A stretch of 64,000 bases of DNA from Paenibacillus sp. ACRRX (GCF_022346885.1 NZ_JAKRNK010000002.1:62001-126000); one strand, 5' to 3'; shown: positions 26,956-34,844, numbered from the stretch's first letter. Translations and numbers: made by a program. The notes: generated from the sequence alone by a model not told the origin.

Positions 26956-27094
26956 AGCAAAGTTGCCTGTATCCAGCAGTTAGCGATACCCATGAACTCA
27001 TCTATCCTCACTGGATCAAATTATCGTAATGAATTTGCAGTGAATTTTGATCTTTCATATTCTCATTTCTAAAAAATTGATAGCGGAGGCTGCC

Positions 27095-28480
27095 ATGAAT
27101 CCCGTACACATTGAACAATTAAACCAATGGCATGAAGAAGACAAACATCAACAAATCGTCGATGCACTTTTAACTATTCTTGAAAAGGACCGGGACTATG
27201 AGACGAATAATCGCCTGGGCAGAGCCTATAACAACTTGGGGCTATATGAAGAAGCACTTCATCACTTTGAACTAATAGCGGAAGCGGGCCAGCCTGATCC
27301 GTTGTGGCACTATCGGGTAGGCTTTGCTTTATACCATTTGAAACGATATGAGGATGCGGTTAAGGCCTTACGCAACGCAGACCAACTCAATGCTGGTGAT
27401 CAGCACACCGAATCGTTGTTAAAATGGAGCTTGCAAAAAGCCGAGAAGCAGCAAAGGGAACAGCGGCGAATTGAGGCCAAAAGGAAAGCGGCATTGGAAT
27501 CGCATGGAACAGCAGCGAATCAAGTTCTGTTAGCGAACATGCCGCTGACCGATTTTTGGGAGGAAAGTGAGTATGCAAGGAATTCCTATCAATCCGAACC
27601 GCCAATGGATGACCTTGTTATCTCGATCGAGGAAGAGCTTGGTTACAAGCTCCCTGCCTCTTATATCACACTGATGAAGCAGCAAAATGGTGGGATTCCG
27701 AAAAATGCCTGCTTTCCAACGGAGGAAGCAACTTCCTGGGCTGAGGACCATATTGCGATAAGCGGCATTATGGGTATTGGACGTGAGAAAAGCTACTCGC
27801 TCTGCGGAGATTTAGGCAGCACATTTATGATTGAGGAATGGGGATATCCAGACATTGGCGTCGTAATCTGTGATTGTCCTTCAGCAGGTCATGACGTTGT
27901 GATGCTGGACTACCGCGCATGTGGAAGAGATGGTGAACCCGAAGTTATTCATGTGGATCAAGAAGATGATTATGAAATCACTTTTCTGGCCGATAATTTT
28001 GAAGCGTTTATTAGCGGCCTAGTGAATGAAGAGGAGTATGATACCTCTGAAGAGGACAAACATGCCGCTCTTGATAAAGTGGCCCACGGCAAATTTTCAC
28101 CGTTGCTTGAAGAACTTTGCGCCGCAATCACAGATGTGGAACAGCTTGAACAGAAAATCCGTCGAATTTGTACACAGATTGTTGAAGAAAAAGGTCATTT
28201 TTCTTTCCATGCGGATGAATTATCCTATGTGATGTATGATGTGCAGTTTTGGTTATATACAAAGTCATACCCAGATACTAGCCGGGAACAATACTTGACT
28301 ATTTATGAGAAGATGATTACTTTCGGTGGAGAATTCAGTCTTGGCGGCTACGCTCCATCCTTTATTACAGATTGGCTGGACCGTCGCTTGCAGGAAGGAC
28401 GGATTGTACAGGATAATGGATGCCTTCATGCTACAAATTTGTTTGTAGATGAAGTGGTCCAGCAGTTGCAATCAGCCTGA
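27095..28480 (+). CDS. TPR-repeat protein with SMI1/KNR4 (SUKH) domain
   Basis: About 461 residues. Residues 1-120 form TPR-like helical repeats (RLGRAYNNLGLYEEALHHFELI, RVGFALYHLKRYEDAVKALRNA). A charged linker leads to a SUKH-1 domain (ISIEEELGYKLPASYITLMKQQNGG, ISGIMGIG, the GVVICDCPSAGHDVVMLDYRACG block and YEITFLADNFEAFISGL). A C-terminal helical domain of about 130 residues is unassigned. SUKH proteins often act as immunity proteins against contact-dependent toxins, but TPR-SUKH forms also occur as free-standing genes. The frame opens at 27047; ATG 27095 follows GCGGAGGCTGCC. Confidence 0.8.
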   Translation: MNPVHIEQLNQWHEEDKHQQIVDALLTILEKDRDYETNNRLGRAYNNLGLYEEALHHFELIAEAGQPDPLWHYRVGFALYHLKRYEDAVKALRNADQLNAGDQHTESLLKWSLQKAEKQQREQRRIEAKRKAALESHGTAANQVLLANMPLTDFWEESEYARNSYQSEPPMDDLVISIEEELGYKLPASYITLMKQQNGGIPKNACFPTEEATSWAEDHIAISGIMGIGREKSYSLCGDLGSTFMIEEWGYPDIGVVICDCPSAGHDVVMLDYRACGRDGEPEVIHVDQEDDYEITFLADNFEAFISGLVNEEEYDTSEEDKHAALDKVAHGKFSPLLEELCAAITDVEQLEQKIRRICTQIVEEKGHFSFHADELSYVMYDVQFWLYTKSYPDTSREQYLTIYEKMITFGGEFSLGGYAPSFITDWLDRRLQEGRIVQDNGCLHATNLFVDEVVQQLQSA

Positions 28481-28579
28481 GAGAGCTCAATTTGGGAAAT
28501 CACTCCTTTTTCTATGCCTGATAAACCTTGTTTCTACAAGGGTTTAAATGGATGGAATTGATTCATTGAAGTATTTTTA

Positions 28580-28642
28580 TAAATAAAAATTCCTCCTGGC
28601 CACACAGTCAGAAATGTATTCTAACTGTGGTACCAGGAGGAA
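28580..28642 (-). terminator. Terminator of the Cys-rich peptide cluster
   Basis: Arms TTCCTCCTGG (28590-28599) and CCAGGAGGAA (28633-28642) plus an inner CACAGT/ACTGTG pair, followed on the minus strand by TTTTTATTTATAAAAATAC. It would end transcripts coming from the peptide genes at 28741-29556. The stem contains an anti-Shine-Dalgarno-like CCTCC. Confidence 0.7.
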
Positions 28643-28740
28643 GCTCACATAAATATTCGACAAGCATCCAAATATAACAATATAAGTTATGTACGATGTC
28701 ATGAACGCTTATCATTCATCTAAATTTTTACCTCTTTCAT

Positions 28741-28845
28741 CTAATACGAACAAATACCGCTACTATCAAACTCATGGCAGCACGTTTCATAACAACTTAC
28801 AGATTGCAGTTGTACCTGGATATAGATGTCTACAATCCTCTGCAC
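28741..28845 (-). CDS. Candidate 34-residue Cys-rich peptide
   Basis: On the minus strand GTG (28845) is preceded by AGGTGA at six bases and opens 34 codons ending at TAG 28741. The N-terminal 16 residues are hydrophobic and polar (MQRIVDIYIQVQLQSV); the C-terminal half is SCYETCCHEFDSSGICSY with four cysteines in the pattern C-x3-CC-x8-C. It lies after the third 50-residue peptide gene and before the terminator. It is too short for ordinary gene calling. It may be a leader-plus-core peptide, or chance; the ending CSY echoes that of the neighbouring peptide at 28937. Confidence 0.45.
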   Translation of the reverse strand: MQRIVDIYIQVQLQSVSCYETCCHEFDSSGICSY

Positions 28846-28873
28846 AATAAGTCACCTATTCACCTGCGATATG

Positions 28874-28905
28874 ACCAGATTTTCATATCGTTTTGAAAAT
28901 CTGGT
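28874..28905 (-). promoter_or_regulatory. Perfect hairpin between peptide genes
   Basis: Twelve-base arms ACCAGATTTTCA (28874-28885) and its complement (28894-28905) with an eight-base loop. No U-run follows on the minus strand, so it is more likely an RNA stability or processing element than a terminator. It divides the gene at 28937-29089 from the 34-codon ORF. Confidence 0.55.
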
Positions 28906-28936
28906 GTATCTTTTACGGATTCGCAAGTACTTGCAG

Positions 28937-29089
28937 CTAGTAAGAGCAGCTGCCACAGCCGCCAAACTCTGCGCAGTTCAGTTCGTAGCAAACACCGATT
29001 ATTGCATCTCCTGAATAGGGATAACCACAACCTCCAGCACATTCTGTCACCCATCGGCCTCCTGGACATTCTCCGTTAGGACACGCCAT
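28937..29089 (-). CDS. Eight-cysteine 50-residue peptide (peptide 1)
   Basis: 50 residues starting MACPNGECPGGRW, with cysteines at 3, 8, 17, 21, 34, 39, 45 and 48. ATG 29089 follows GAAAGGAGGGG at the right distance; the longer frame from 29146 lacks such a site. No signal peptide, double-glycine leader or lanthipeptide-like core is visible. It shares the framework and the words CPG, GC.YP and ELNC.EFG with peptide 2. Net charge is low and aromatic content high. Likely secreted with four disulfides via the adjacent exporter; bacteriocin, signal or metal-binding roles are all possible. Confidence 0.8.
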   Translation of the reverse strand: MACPNGECPGGRWVTECAGGCGYPYSGDAIIGVCYELNCAEFGGCGSCSY

Positions 29090-29165
29090 TAGTAAACCCC
29101 TCCTTTCATATTCGATTAACTCTGCATTGCCAATGAAATCTTGCAAGTTTTACCACTGCTTAAAC

Positions 29166-29318
29166 CTAATAATCGCAACCGCAGTATCCAAATTCTCCAC
29201 AATTAAGTTCTGGACACAAACCAACCATAACACTGGACTGCCCAGGATACGGACATCCGCTATAACACACTGCCTCCCATTTATCTCCTGGGCATTGATG
29301 ATTAGGACAAGACATCAT
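29166..29318 (-). CDS. Eight-cysteine peptide (peptide 2)
   Basis: 50 residues from the first of two adjacent ATGs (49 from the second). From the second Met the cysteines are at 3, 8, 17, 21, 34, 39, 45 and 47, the same positions as in peptide 1 except the last. Shared segments: CPN..CPG..W, GC.YPG, VGLCPELNCGEFGYCGCDY. AAAGGAGGTGAAA precedes the start. It is the clearest sibling of peptide 1, about half identical by eye. Confidence 0.82.
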   Translation of the reverse strand: MMSCPNHQCPGDKWEAVCYSGCPYPGQSSVMVGLCPELNCGEFGYCGCDY

Positions 29319-29403
29319 TTTCACCTCCTTTGTAACTTTTAGCAACGTGACCGCATACACACGAATCATAATAGGCTTAAGAGGTACTTCAATTCACCTA
29401 GAA

Positions 29404-29556
29404 CTAACAGCTACAGCCAATCAGATAAGCGCAGTCTAATTCAGCACAATAATACAGTAACGTGCTATCACTAGCCGGCCAAGGAAAGGAACAACCAGAT
29501 GGTGCACAATAATCATACATGTACCCTGGGCAATCTGTAGTGCATTTACTAGGCAT
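29404..29556 (-). CDS. Eight-cysteine 50-residue peptide (peptide 3)
   Basis: 50 residues starting MPSKCTTDCPGYMYDYC, cysteines at 5, 9, 17, 22, 37, 42, 48 and 50. GAAAGGAGGTGATAAA precedes ATG 29556. It is the most divergent of the three but keeps eight cysteines, CPG, a GC.FP segment, CAELDC and a terminal C-x-C. It directly follows the exporter gene (stop at 29584), leaving 27 bases, so exporter and peptides are probably cotranscribed. Confidence 0.82.
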   Translation of the reverse strand: MPSKCTTDCPGYMYDYCAPSGCSFPWPASDSTLLYYCAELDCAYLIGCSC

Positions 29557-29583
29557 TTTATCACCTCCTTTCTAGCATTTATG

Positions 29584-31401
29584 TTATTTAACTCCCCCCG
29601 TAATTAATGGTTCTTCTTCCCATTCCTTCGTATACCAGCTTGCCTGATTACGGAACATCTCCGCATATTCGCCATCCTTCTCCATTAGTTCCTCGTGATT
29701 CCCTTGCTCAATGAGGCTTCCTTCTTTTAATACTAGAATTCGATCTGCATAGCGACAGCTTCCTAACCTGTGAGAAATAAAAATGGCGGTCTTCCCAACG
29801 GTGAGCTCCATCAAGTTACGAAAGATGGAAGACTCCGTCATCGGATCAAGCGAAGCGGTAGGCTCATCTAACACAATCAATTCAAAGCTGCGAAAAATAG
29901 AGCGGTTCACAGCTATCTTTTGCCATTGCCCATAGGAAAGCTCCTGACCTCCCGTAAATTTGGAGCCTAGTATCGTATCCCATCCTTGAGGAAGTTTCTT
30001 AATAAAAGATGAGGAATCAGCAAGATCACTAGAGTGCAGCATACGTTCCATATTATCCATTTCCTCAATCTGACCCATGCCGATATTTTCTTTTACCGAA
30101 AATGGGAATTGAAGAAAGTCTTGAAAGACAGCGCTCATATGGGCACGCATCGTGCTTTCCTTAACATGTTCTAAGGAAATGCCATCCACATAGATGGAAC
30201 CACTGTCTGGTTTATATAGTCCAAGCAAGCATTTAGCCAGCGTGCTTTTCCCAGCACCGTTAGCCCCAACAATAGCAATCTTTTCTCCAGCTTGAATCGT
30301 AAAGCTGATTTCATTCAGAATCGGATGAATAGAGCTTGGGTACTTAAAGCTGAGGTTGTTTACGACAATCCCAGTTGTCATCGGAGATGGAAAGTTCTCT
30401 GTCTGTGTTGGGCCATTTTCTTCTGGAAGTTGGAGAAATTGTATAACTTCATTGGCGTGCTTGATGTCTTGATGAATGCGGGAATAGCTCTGGGCAATTC
30501 CTTGGACAGACGTTTGGGTACTAAAGAGTGCTTGTGTTAAAGCCACATAGCTGCCGATCTCCAATGCACCTTGTGCGCCACTGTGGAGTAGAAATAGCAC
30601 CATTCCACTCAATACAACTAATGATAGGGTGTGCACTCCATACGTAATCCCCATCACTTTTCTCTCAAGCGAGAGCTTTCGCTTGGCAATGCTCCAAGCA
30701 AGCTGCTTCCATTTCTCAATCAGATATGGAGCCGCTTCATATACACGCAGCTCTTTAGCCGCTTCTCTGCTCTTCAGCACATGACTTAAGTAAGAGGTCA
30801 TACGGTCATCGGGAGTTTGTTTTAAAATAAGTTCAAATCTGATCTTACTTTCGTAGATATAAGATACTAGCATTGGAAACACAAGCAGGATCATGCCAGC
30901 CGACAATAACCAGTGAAATTGGAATAAGATGAGGAAGTAGCCTGATACAGTAACAATACTCTGAATAATATTGAGTATCGTAAACACTAGATTGATACCT
31001 TGCAGATTCAGACTAAATGCTGTGCGTTGAAGTTGATCGAAGTTGGTATGACTATCAAAGTAAGAGAGGGATAATCGATTGACCTTTGTAGATAACATTT
31101 CATCAAAATATAAAGCGGTGCGATGATTAAAATACTGCTCGACATATTTGCGAGCATTTTGCATGAAAGCGCCACCGAGTAACAAGAGTAGTTGTATAGT
31201 AACTAAAGTTTTTGCTTGAGACATGAGATCATTAGAATTAACTTTGAACAGTGAAGCCGCAACGTTCACCAGTTCGTTAGTCAAAGATAGCTGAGCAATA
31301 GGAACAAACGCTTGAAGAAGGGTGATAAGCAGCAAAGCACATAAAGATAATCGAGACACCTTCCACAATAAGGGAAAAAGAAATGTAAGAGCTTGTTGCA
31401 T
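29584..31401 (-). CDS. ABC exporter (fused permease-ATPase), probable peptide exporter
   Basis: 605 residues: six membrane helices (ABC_membrane domain, about 1-320) then an ATPase with Walker A GANGAGKSTLAK, Q-loop AVFQDFLQFPFS, signature LSYGQWQK, Walker B LIVLDEPTASLD and SHRLGSCRYADR. The signature LSYGQ replaces the usual LSGGQ, as in several peptide exporters. There is no N-terminal C39 peptidase domain, which agrees with the lack of double-glycine leaders in the neighbouring peptides. Homodimer expected. GGAGATAGCGCA precedes the ATG. Confidence 0.85.
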   Translation of the reverse strand: MQQALTFLFPLLWKVSRLSLCALLLITLLQAFVPIAQLSLTNELVNVAASLFKVNSNDLMSQAKTLVTIQLLLLLGGAFMQNARKYVEQYFNHRTALYFDEMLSTKVNRLSLSYFDSHTNFDQLQRTAFSLNLQGINLVFTILNIIQSIVTVSGYFLILFQFHWLLSAGMILLVFPMLVSYIYESKIRFELILKQTPDDRMTSYLSHVLKSREAAKELRVYEAAPYLIEKWKQLAWSIAKRKLSLERKVMGITYGVHTLSLVVLSGMVLFLLHSGAQGALEIGSYVALTQALFSTQTSVQGIAQSYSRIHQDIKHANEVIQFLQLPEENGPTQTENFPSPMTTGIVVNNLSFKYPSSIHPILNEISFTIQAGEKIAIVGANGAGKSTLAKCLLGLYKPDSGSIYVDGISLEHVKESTMRAHMSAVFQDFLQFPFSVKENIGMGQIEEMDNMERMLHSSDLADSSSFIKKLPQGWDTILGSKFTGGQELSYGQWQKIAVNRSIFRSFELIVLDEPTASLDPMTESSIFRNLMELTVGKTAIFISHRLGSCRYADRILVLKEGSLIEQGNHEELMEKDGEYAEMFRNQASWYTKEWEEEPLITGGVK

Positions 31402-31417
31402 TGCGCTATCTCCTTAT

Positions 31418-31816
31418 TTAGTTGTCATCACAACAGATATAAACAGGATACTTTGCCAACTCAACTCCATATTGATCATTCATGGCAACCTTAAATATGC
31501 CCTCATTGTGTACCACAAACCGAACCTCAAAGCTAAAATCTTTACCCGCAGGCATCTCTGAAGATCTCACATTGACGATGTCATCAAACTTTTTCTCCCA
31601 GATCATCTCGTCATTGGGGCCAAGAACATTTAAATACACCACATCCTCAGCTTCATCCAAGATCCATATTTTCACCCATACATGAATAATAGCTACAGCA
31701 GGATAGGTGCGAACAGCAATCTTGTTACGAACATGTTGGATCGTATGCGCTTTCTCTGTATTATTACTTACAACCAGATCAGCGACCACCAATTGACCCA
31801 TTAAACCTGTGCTCAT
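31418..31816 (-). CDS. Unknown beta-rich protein of the peptide cluster
   Basis: 132 residues without signal peptide or membrane helix; alternating hydrophobic strands (AVAIIHVWVKIWIL, VVYLNVLGPNDEMIWEKKF, FSFEVRFVVHNEGIFKVAMNDQ) suggest a small beta-sandwich. It ends in YICCDDN with two adjacent cysteines. I do not recognise the family. It touches the upstream gene by one base and precedes the exporter by 17 bases. It could bind the peptides before export. Confidence 0.65.
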   Translation of the reverse strand: MSTGLMGQLVVADLVVSNNTEKAHTIQHVRNKIAVRTYPAVAIIHVWVKIWILDEAEDVVYLNVLGPNDEMIWEKKFDDIVNVRSSEMPAGKDFSFEVRFVVHNEGIFKVAMNDQYGVELAKYPVYICCDDN

Positions 31817-32295
31817 TATACAGCCTCCCCTTCTTGAACTTTACCATCCTGTTTATATAGCTGTGTTTCTAAATACATTTCTACCTCTGTATATCGAACA
31901 GAACGAACTCCATTCCACGCTATTACTTCTGTCTTCTCCCGCAGTAATGCGGTCCACTTGGAAGTAGCCTCATTTGAAGCAGGGAGAACATGCCCGCATC
32001 CTTTCCATATCTTCTGTTTCATACGAACCAAAAAATCAGGTCCATGCATGACAACTACAATATTACTCGACTGGCTGCTGCTTTTAGACATAATGGCGTC
32101 TATTTTCTTAAAAGAAGAATGCGCGTAATCGACCCCTATAATAATTACATTGTTTTGATTTAATGCTAGCTCCTGCTTGGCTTCTTGAAATATACGACGC
32201 TCCATTTTTTTTATTGAACACTTTGCCTGGTACAGCAGAAGGCAAAGCAGCGTCATCATCATGACCGTACCAGATAACACCCATAATATACTCAT
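31816..32295 (-). CDS. Membrane-anchored unknown protein of the peptide cluster
   Basis: 159 residues: one N-terminal helix (about 4-24), then an alpha/beta domain (NNVIIIGVDYAHSSFKKIDAIM, SNIVVVMHGPDFLVRM, TEVIAWNGVRSVRYTEVEMYL) whose layout resembles the second half of a thioredoxin fold without a CxxC. Similar one-helix thioredoxin-like proteins accompany MauE-type genes. Its stop overlaps the next start by one base, and its start overlaps the MauE gene by four bases. Confidence 0.6.
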   Translation of the reverse strand: MSILWVLSGTVMMMTLLCLLLYQAKCSIKKMERRIFQEAKQELALNQNNVIIIGVDYAHSSFKKIDAIMSKSSSQSSNIVVVMHGPDFLVRMKQKIWKGCGHVLPASNEATSKWTALLREKTEVIAWNGVRSVRYTEVEMYLETQLYKQDGKVQEGEAV

Positions 32296-32822
32296 AGCCG
32301 CAACCTCAATCGTTTGTTATGTTGTAAACTGCTTCGAAGATCCGCTATAAGCAAGTAGCCACAGATGAGGAGCGTATTGATCGCCAGTTGAAGCCATGAG
32401 CCAGAAGCACCCTGCCCCAACGCAGGAATCAGGAACACCTTCCCTGCCGCTAATGCCAGCAGTACGAGATTGCGGGTAAGCGGATATCGGTTCAACCAAC
32501 TATTCGAGCCAAAGCATGAACAGGTGGCCGCTTCATCATTTGCACGTCTTCGCTTCCACAGCAGTGCAAACGTAAACCAAGCCAGTATAACAATTGCCAT
32601 GCTTTCCTTTACGTATGATGCTGTACCCGAAGCAAACGTTACAAATAATAGAATCTCTGTCGTCAACACCCCTCTCGCAGCAGCAGCTAGGTACTTCTCT
32701 TTTAATAACCGATAAGAACCTATCGATAATTGAAAGTCTTGAATACGGCTAACCTTAGAATAAAAGGCCGCAAAAAACACTGCTGCCAGCAAGCTATCCA
32801 GCAAATAGGAAGCCCAAATCAC
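32292..32822 (-). CDS. MauE-type (MauE/DoxX) redox membrane protein
   Basis: 176 residues, four to five predicted membrane helices, and the MauE signature CSCFGS at about residues 101-106 in a hydrophilic loop. MauE is needed with the thioredoxin-like MauD to form the disulfides of the small subunit of methylamine dehydrogenase. Here no mau structural genes exist; the likely clients are the Cys-rich peptides encoded downstream. It overlaps the thioredoxin gene on one side and the next gene on the other by four bases each. Confidence 0.8.
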   Translation of the reverse strand: MIWASYLLDSLLAAVFFAAFYSKVSRIQDFQLSIGSYRLLKEKYLAAAARGVLTTEILLFVTFASGTASYVKESMAIVILAWFTFALLWKRRRANDEAATCSCFGSNSWLNRYPLTRNLVLLALAAGKVFLIPALGQGASGSWLQLAINTLLICGYLLIADLRSSLQHNKRLRLRL

Positions 32823-33307
32823 AACTTCGCCCCCTTGACAATACTTGCTAACGATTGTAAATCTCTTATTCCGTTAATAGAGTAGCTATGCGTAATCATC
32901 CCCCCTGCCAGATGAAACACATATGGGGTCGCATCTACTCCGTATCTAGCTGTATATTCTGTATCCGACATTGCTACGACAGGAAACGGATATTGAAAGT
33001 GCTGCACTAGCTCCTGAATTTCTTCATCCGCACCACTGCAAATCATAATAAATTTGCCCTCGTATGAGCTGGCAAAAGTGTTCAGGTCTGGGAGCATATC
33101 AATACAGCCTAAACAGGTCAAAGAAACAATCACAACAATAGCTGAGGGATGGCTCTCAAAATGGTCATACACGCCATCGCTTTGGAACCTCATCCCTTCA
33201 ATGACTGTGGGAGTTGGCGTCTGCGCCTGCAATCGAGCAGGTATAAAATTGTTGAGTCTCTCACCTGCACCGGGAGCGAATAAATCCTCAAATTTAACTT
33301 TTGTCAC
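32819..33307 (-). CDS. Thioredoxin-fold protein with CLGC motif
   Basis: 162 residues. The VIVSLTCLGCIDMLPDL segment is a thioredoxin/MauD-like active site (CxxC) and YGVDATPYVFHL gives the cis-Pro region. No signal peptide or anchor is clear, so the catalytic domain may be cytoplasmic or attached through its partner. Leu-Gly in the CxxC is unusual. It may act as the MauD-like partner of the MauE protein encoded just downstream. ATG at 33307. Confidence 0.78.
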   Translation of the reverse strand: MTKVKFEDLFAPGAGERLNNFIPARLQAQTPTPTVIEGMRFQSDGVYDHFESHPSAIVVIVSLTCLGCIDMLPDLNTFASSYEGKFIMICSGADEEIQELVQHFQYPFPVVAMSDTEYTARYGVDATPYVFHLAGGMITHSYSINGIRDLQSLASIVKGAKL

Positions 33308-33326
33308 ACAGCATCCCTCCTAATTT

Positions 33327-33863
33327 TTATTCTGCAACCATGACTGGTTTGTGAAATCGTGAGAACGGCGCTGCCAACTTTTCTAAAAACTCAACCCTTC
33401 CAGCATGAGCAATCGTAATGATTTGCCCTTCTGAATTGAGTCCATAAGCCCATGGGTATCCTCGTACTTTTATCTGCTGAGACATCACTTCTTCTGTAGC
33501 GATATATAATCGAGCCGATTCATGAAATGCCATCTTGGTCAACTCAAATTTATGTTCATCTGTCACTACAAACATAATCAACTTATAGTACGGGTGCTTT
33601 TGAATGAACGCATCCAATGCTTTCATTGCCGGCAAGCATGGGGCACAATTTGTGCTTAAAGCCGCTACGAGCAGGTAGTCGTCGATTAGATCATACAGCT
33701 TTAAATCTTCATAGTTGGGAATTGTGATATTAGGTAAATAATCTCCAATCCTCCATTGCTCATTCGTGCGTAAAAATTCAGGCAGCTTCATGTCTTCCAT
33801 GTTCATAGCCAATACACTCACCCTTTCTAGATTATGTAGCTTCTTGTTCAGGTTGAAGAACAT
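33327..33863 (-). CDS. Thioredoxin-fold protein with CAPC motif, first gene of peptide cluster
   Basis: Up to 178 residues. The active site is ALSTNCAPCLPAMK, followed by a cis-Pro region RGYPWAYGLNSEGQI. The start is uncertain: ATG 33863 has no ribosome-binding site and lies next to a TATAAT-like box, while TTG 33812 or ATG 33806 follow AAAGGGTG and begin nearer the domain. A second CxxC protein in the same operon suggests a relay, with MauE as the membrane electron channel. Confidence 0.75.
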   Translation of the reverse strand: MFFNLNKKLHNLERVSVLAMNMEDMKLPEFLRTNEQWRIGDYLPNITIPNYEDLKLYDLIDDYLLVAALSTNCAPCLPAMKALDAFIQKHPYYKLIMFVVTDEHKFELTKMAFHESARLYIATEEVMSQQIKVRGYPWAYGLNSEGQIITIAHAGRVEFLEKLAAPFSRFHKPVMVAE

Positions 33864-34444
33864 AGCGATGCATTATATAACATTATCTATCCGTGGATAT
33901 CGATATAATTTCAATCAATCGTTGTATCCCCCCTAGTCAAAGTACATATCGCATATAATGTAAGCGCATACACAATTATATGCTACTCTTTTATATTCAT
34001 ATATTTAGATATAACGTATAATAAATAGCTTCCTTATTGGCACAACCTAATCATGATTTAGCCGAAGCAAGCACACATTGTAACCCCTTACAAACGAGTT
34101 TGAAGTGTCATAAACGTAGCCATATATACTTAAGTGAAGGTAACAATCAGATAAGAACAGTCATAAAATGAGAGAACACAAGGTAGGTAGGAACTAAAGG
34201 AAATGAAGTGGTAGGTAGGCTGGCTAGTAGCATTTAGAAGATGTTGCACCTTCACTATATTCCATACATTTCAACTTGTAAATATCATTTTCTAGCTTAT
34301 TTTAATCGGTTCAACTGGGACAACTCGGATTTAGTAATTTATTGGTAACTCAAATTTTCTGATTGATTTCACATGATATTTAAACGCAAGTATAGTAAGC
34401 TCTACCCTTGTTGTGAGGTAAGAAATTTTGAACCACGGTTTATA
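33864..34444. other. AT-rich region upstream of the peptide cluster
   Basis: About 580 bases without a supported gene. The half next to 33864 is very AT-rich with several TATAAT-like sequences and should contain the promoter of the peptide cluster, but no single -35/-10 pair stands out. I looked on both strands for further Cys-rich short ORFs with ribosome-binding sites and saw none. Confidence 0.4.
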
Positions 34445-34493
34445 AATAAAAAGAGGCTTCTCAAAAGTTCAGTGAACAAATAAGAGGCCTCTT
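34445..34493 (-). terminator. Terminator behind the groEL relic
   Basis: Arms AAGAGGC (34451-34457) and GCCTCTT (34487-34493), with an inner GTTCA/TGAAC pair, followed on the minus strand by TTTTTATTTATA. It lies about 95 bases after the groEL relic stop and may be the original groEL terminator. Confidence 0.6.
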
Positions 34494-34586
34494 CCCTTGT
34501 AGGGATCACATTATACCCAAATGCTATCCCGTGGTGTGCTTTTTAGAAAAACCATGTGGCAGCAAGGCTAGTGGGGCCTCATTACA

Positions 34587-34763
34587 TCATTTCGCCATCC
34601 CACCCATGCCGCCCATATCAGGTATAGCTGGTGCATTCTTTTCAGATTTATCAGCGATAACCGCTTCTATTGTCATGAACTTCGCTGCAATGGAAGCTTC
34701 GTTTTATAATGCGGAACGCATTACTTTTGCTAGGTAAACGATACCTGTCAAAGCCTTTAGCGC
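34587..34763 (-). pseudogene. groEL (chaperonin 60) 3' relic
   Basis: The minus strand reads GIVYLAKVMRSAL, a TAA stop, then [36 protein letters not shown] and AK-stop. This is the GroEL C-terminus ([28 protein letters not shown]... DMGGMGGM) with scattered substitutions and a CAA-to-TAA change. No upstream groEL sequence of useful length and no groES are near, so it is an orphan fragment. Confidence 0.85.
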
Positions 34764-34844
34764 AAATATATCAGTGTTACTCTGCAATGGTCTCCGGTTT
34801 AGTGGAACCAAGTATGGGTCGGAAAAAGGTACTTCAGTAAAAAT

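Noticed and set aside
28741..29556. Peptides as lanthipeptides, sactipeptides or lasso peptides
   Set aside because: No dehydratase, cyclase, radical SAM or lasso cyclase gene is in the cluster, and no leader-core pattern fits.
29584..31401. Exporter as a C39-peptidase transporter
   Set aside because: The protein begins directly with membrane helices; there is no N-terminal cysteine peptidase domain.
34531..34737. 68-codon plus-strand frame
   Set aside because: It is the complement of the groEL relic; the homology is on the minus strand.
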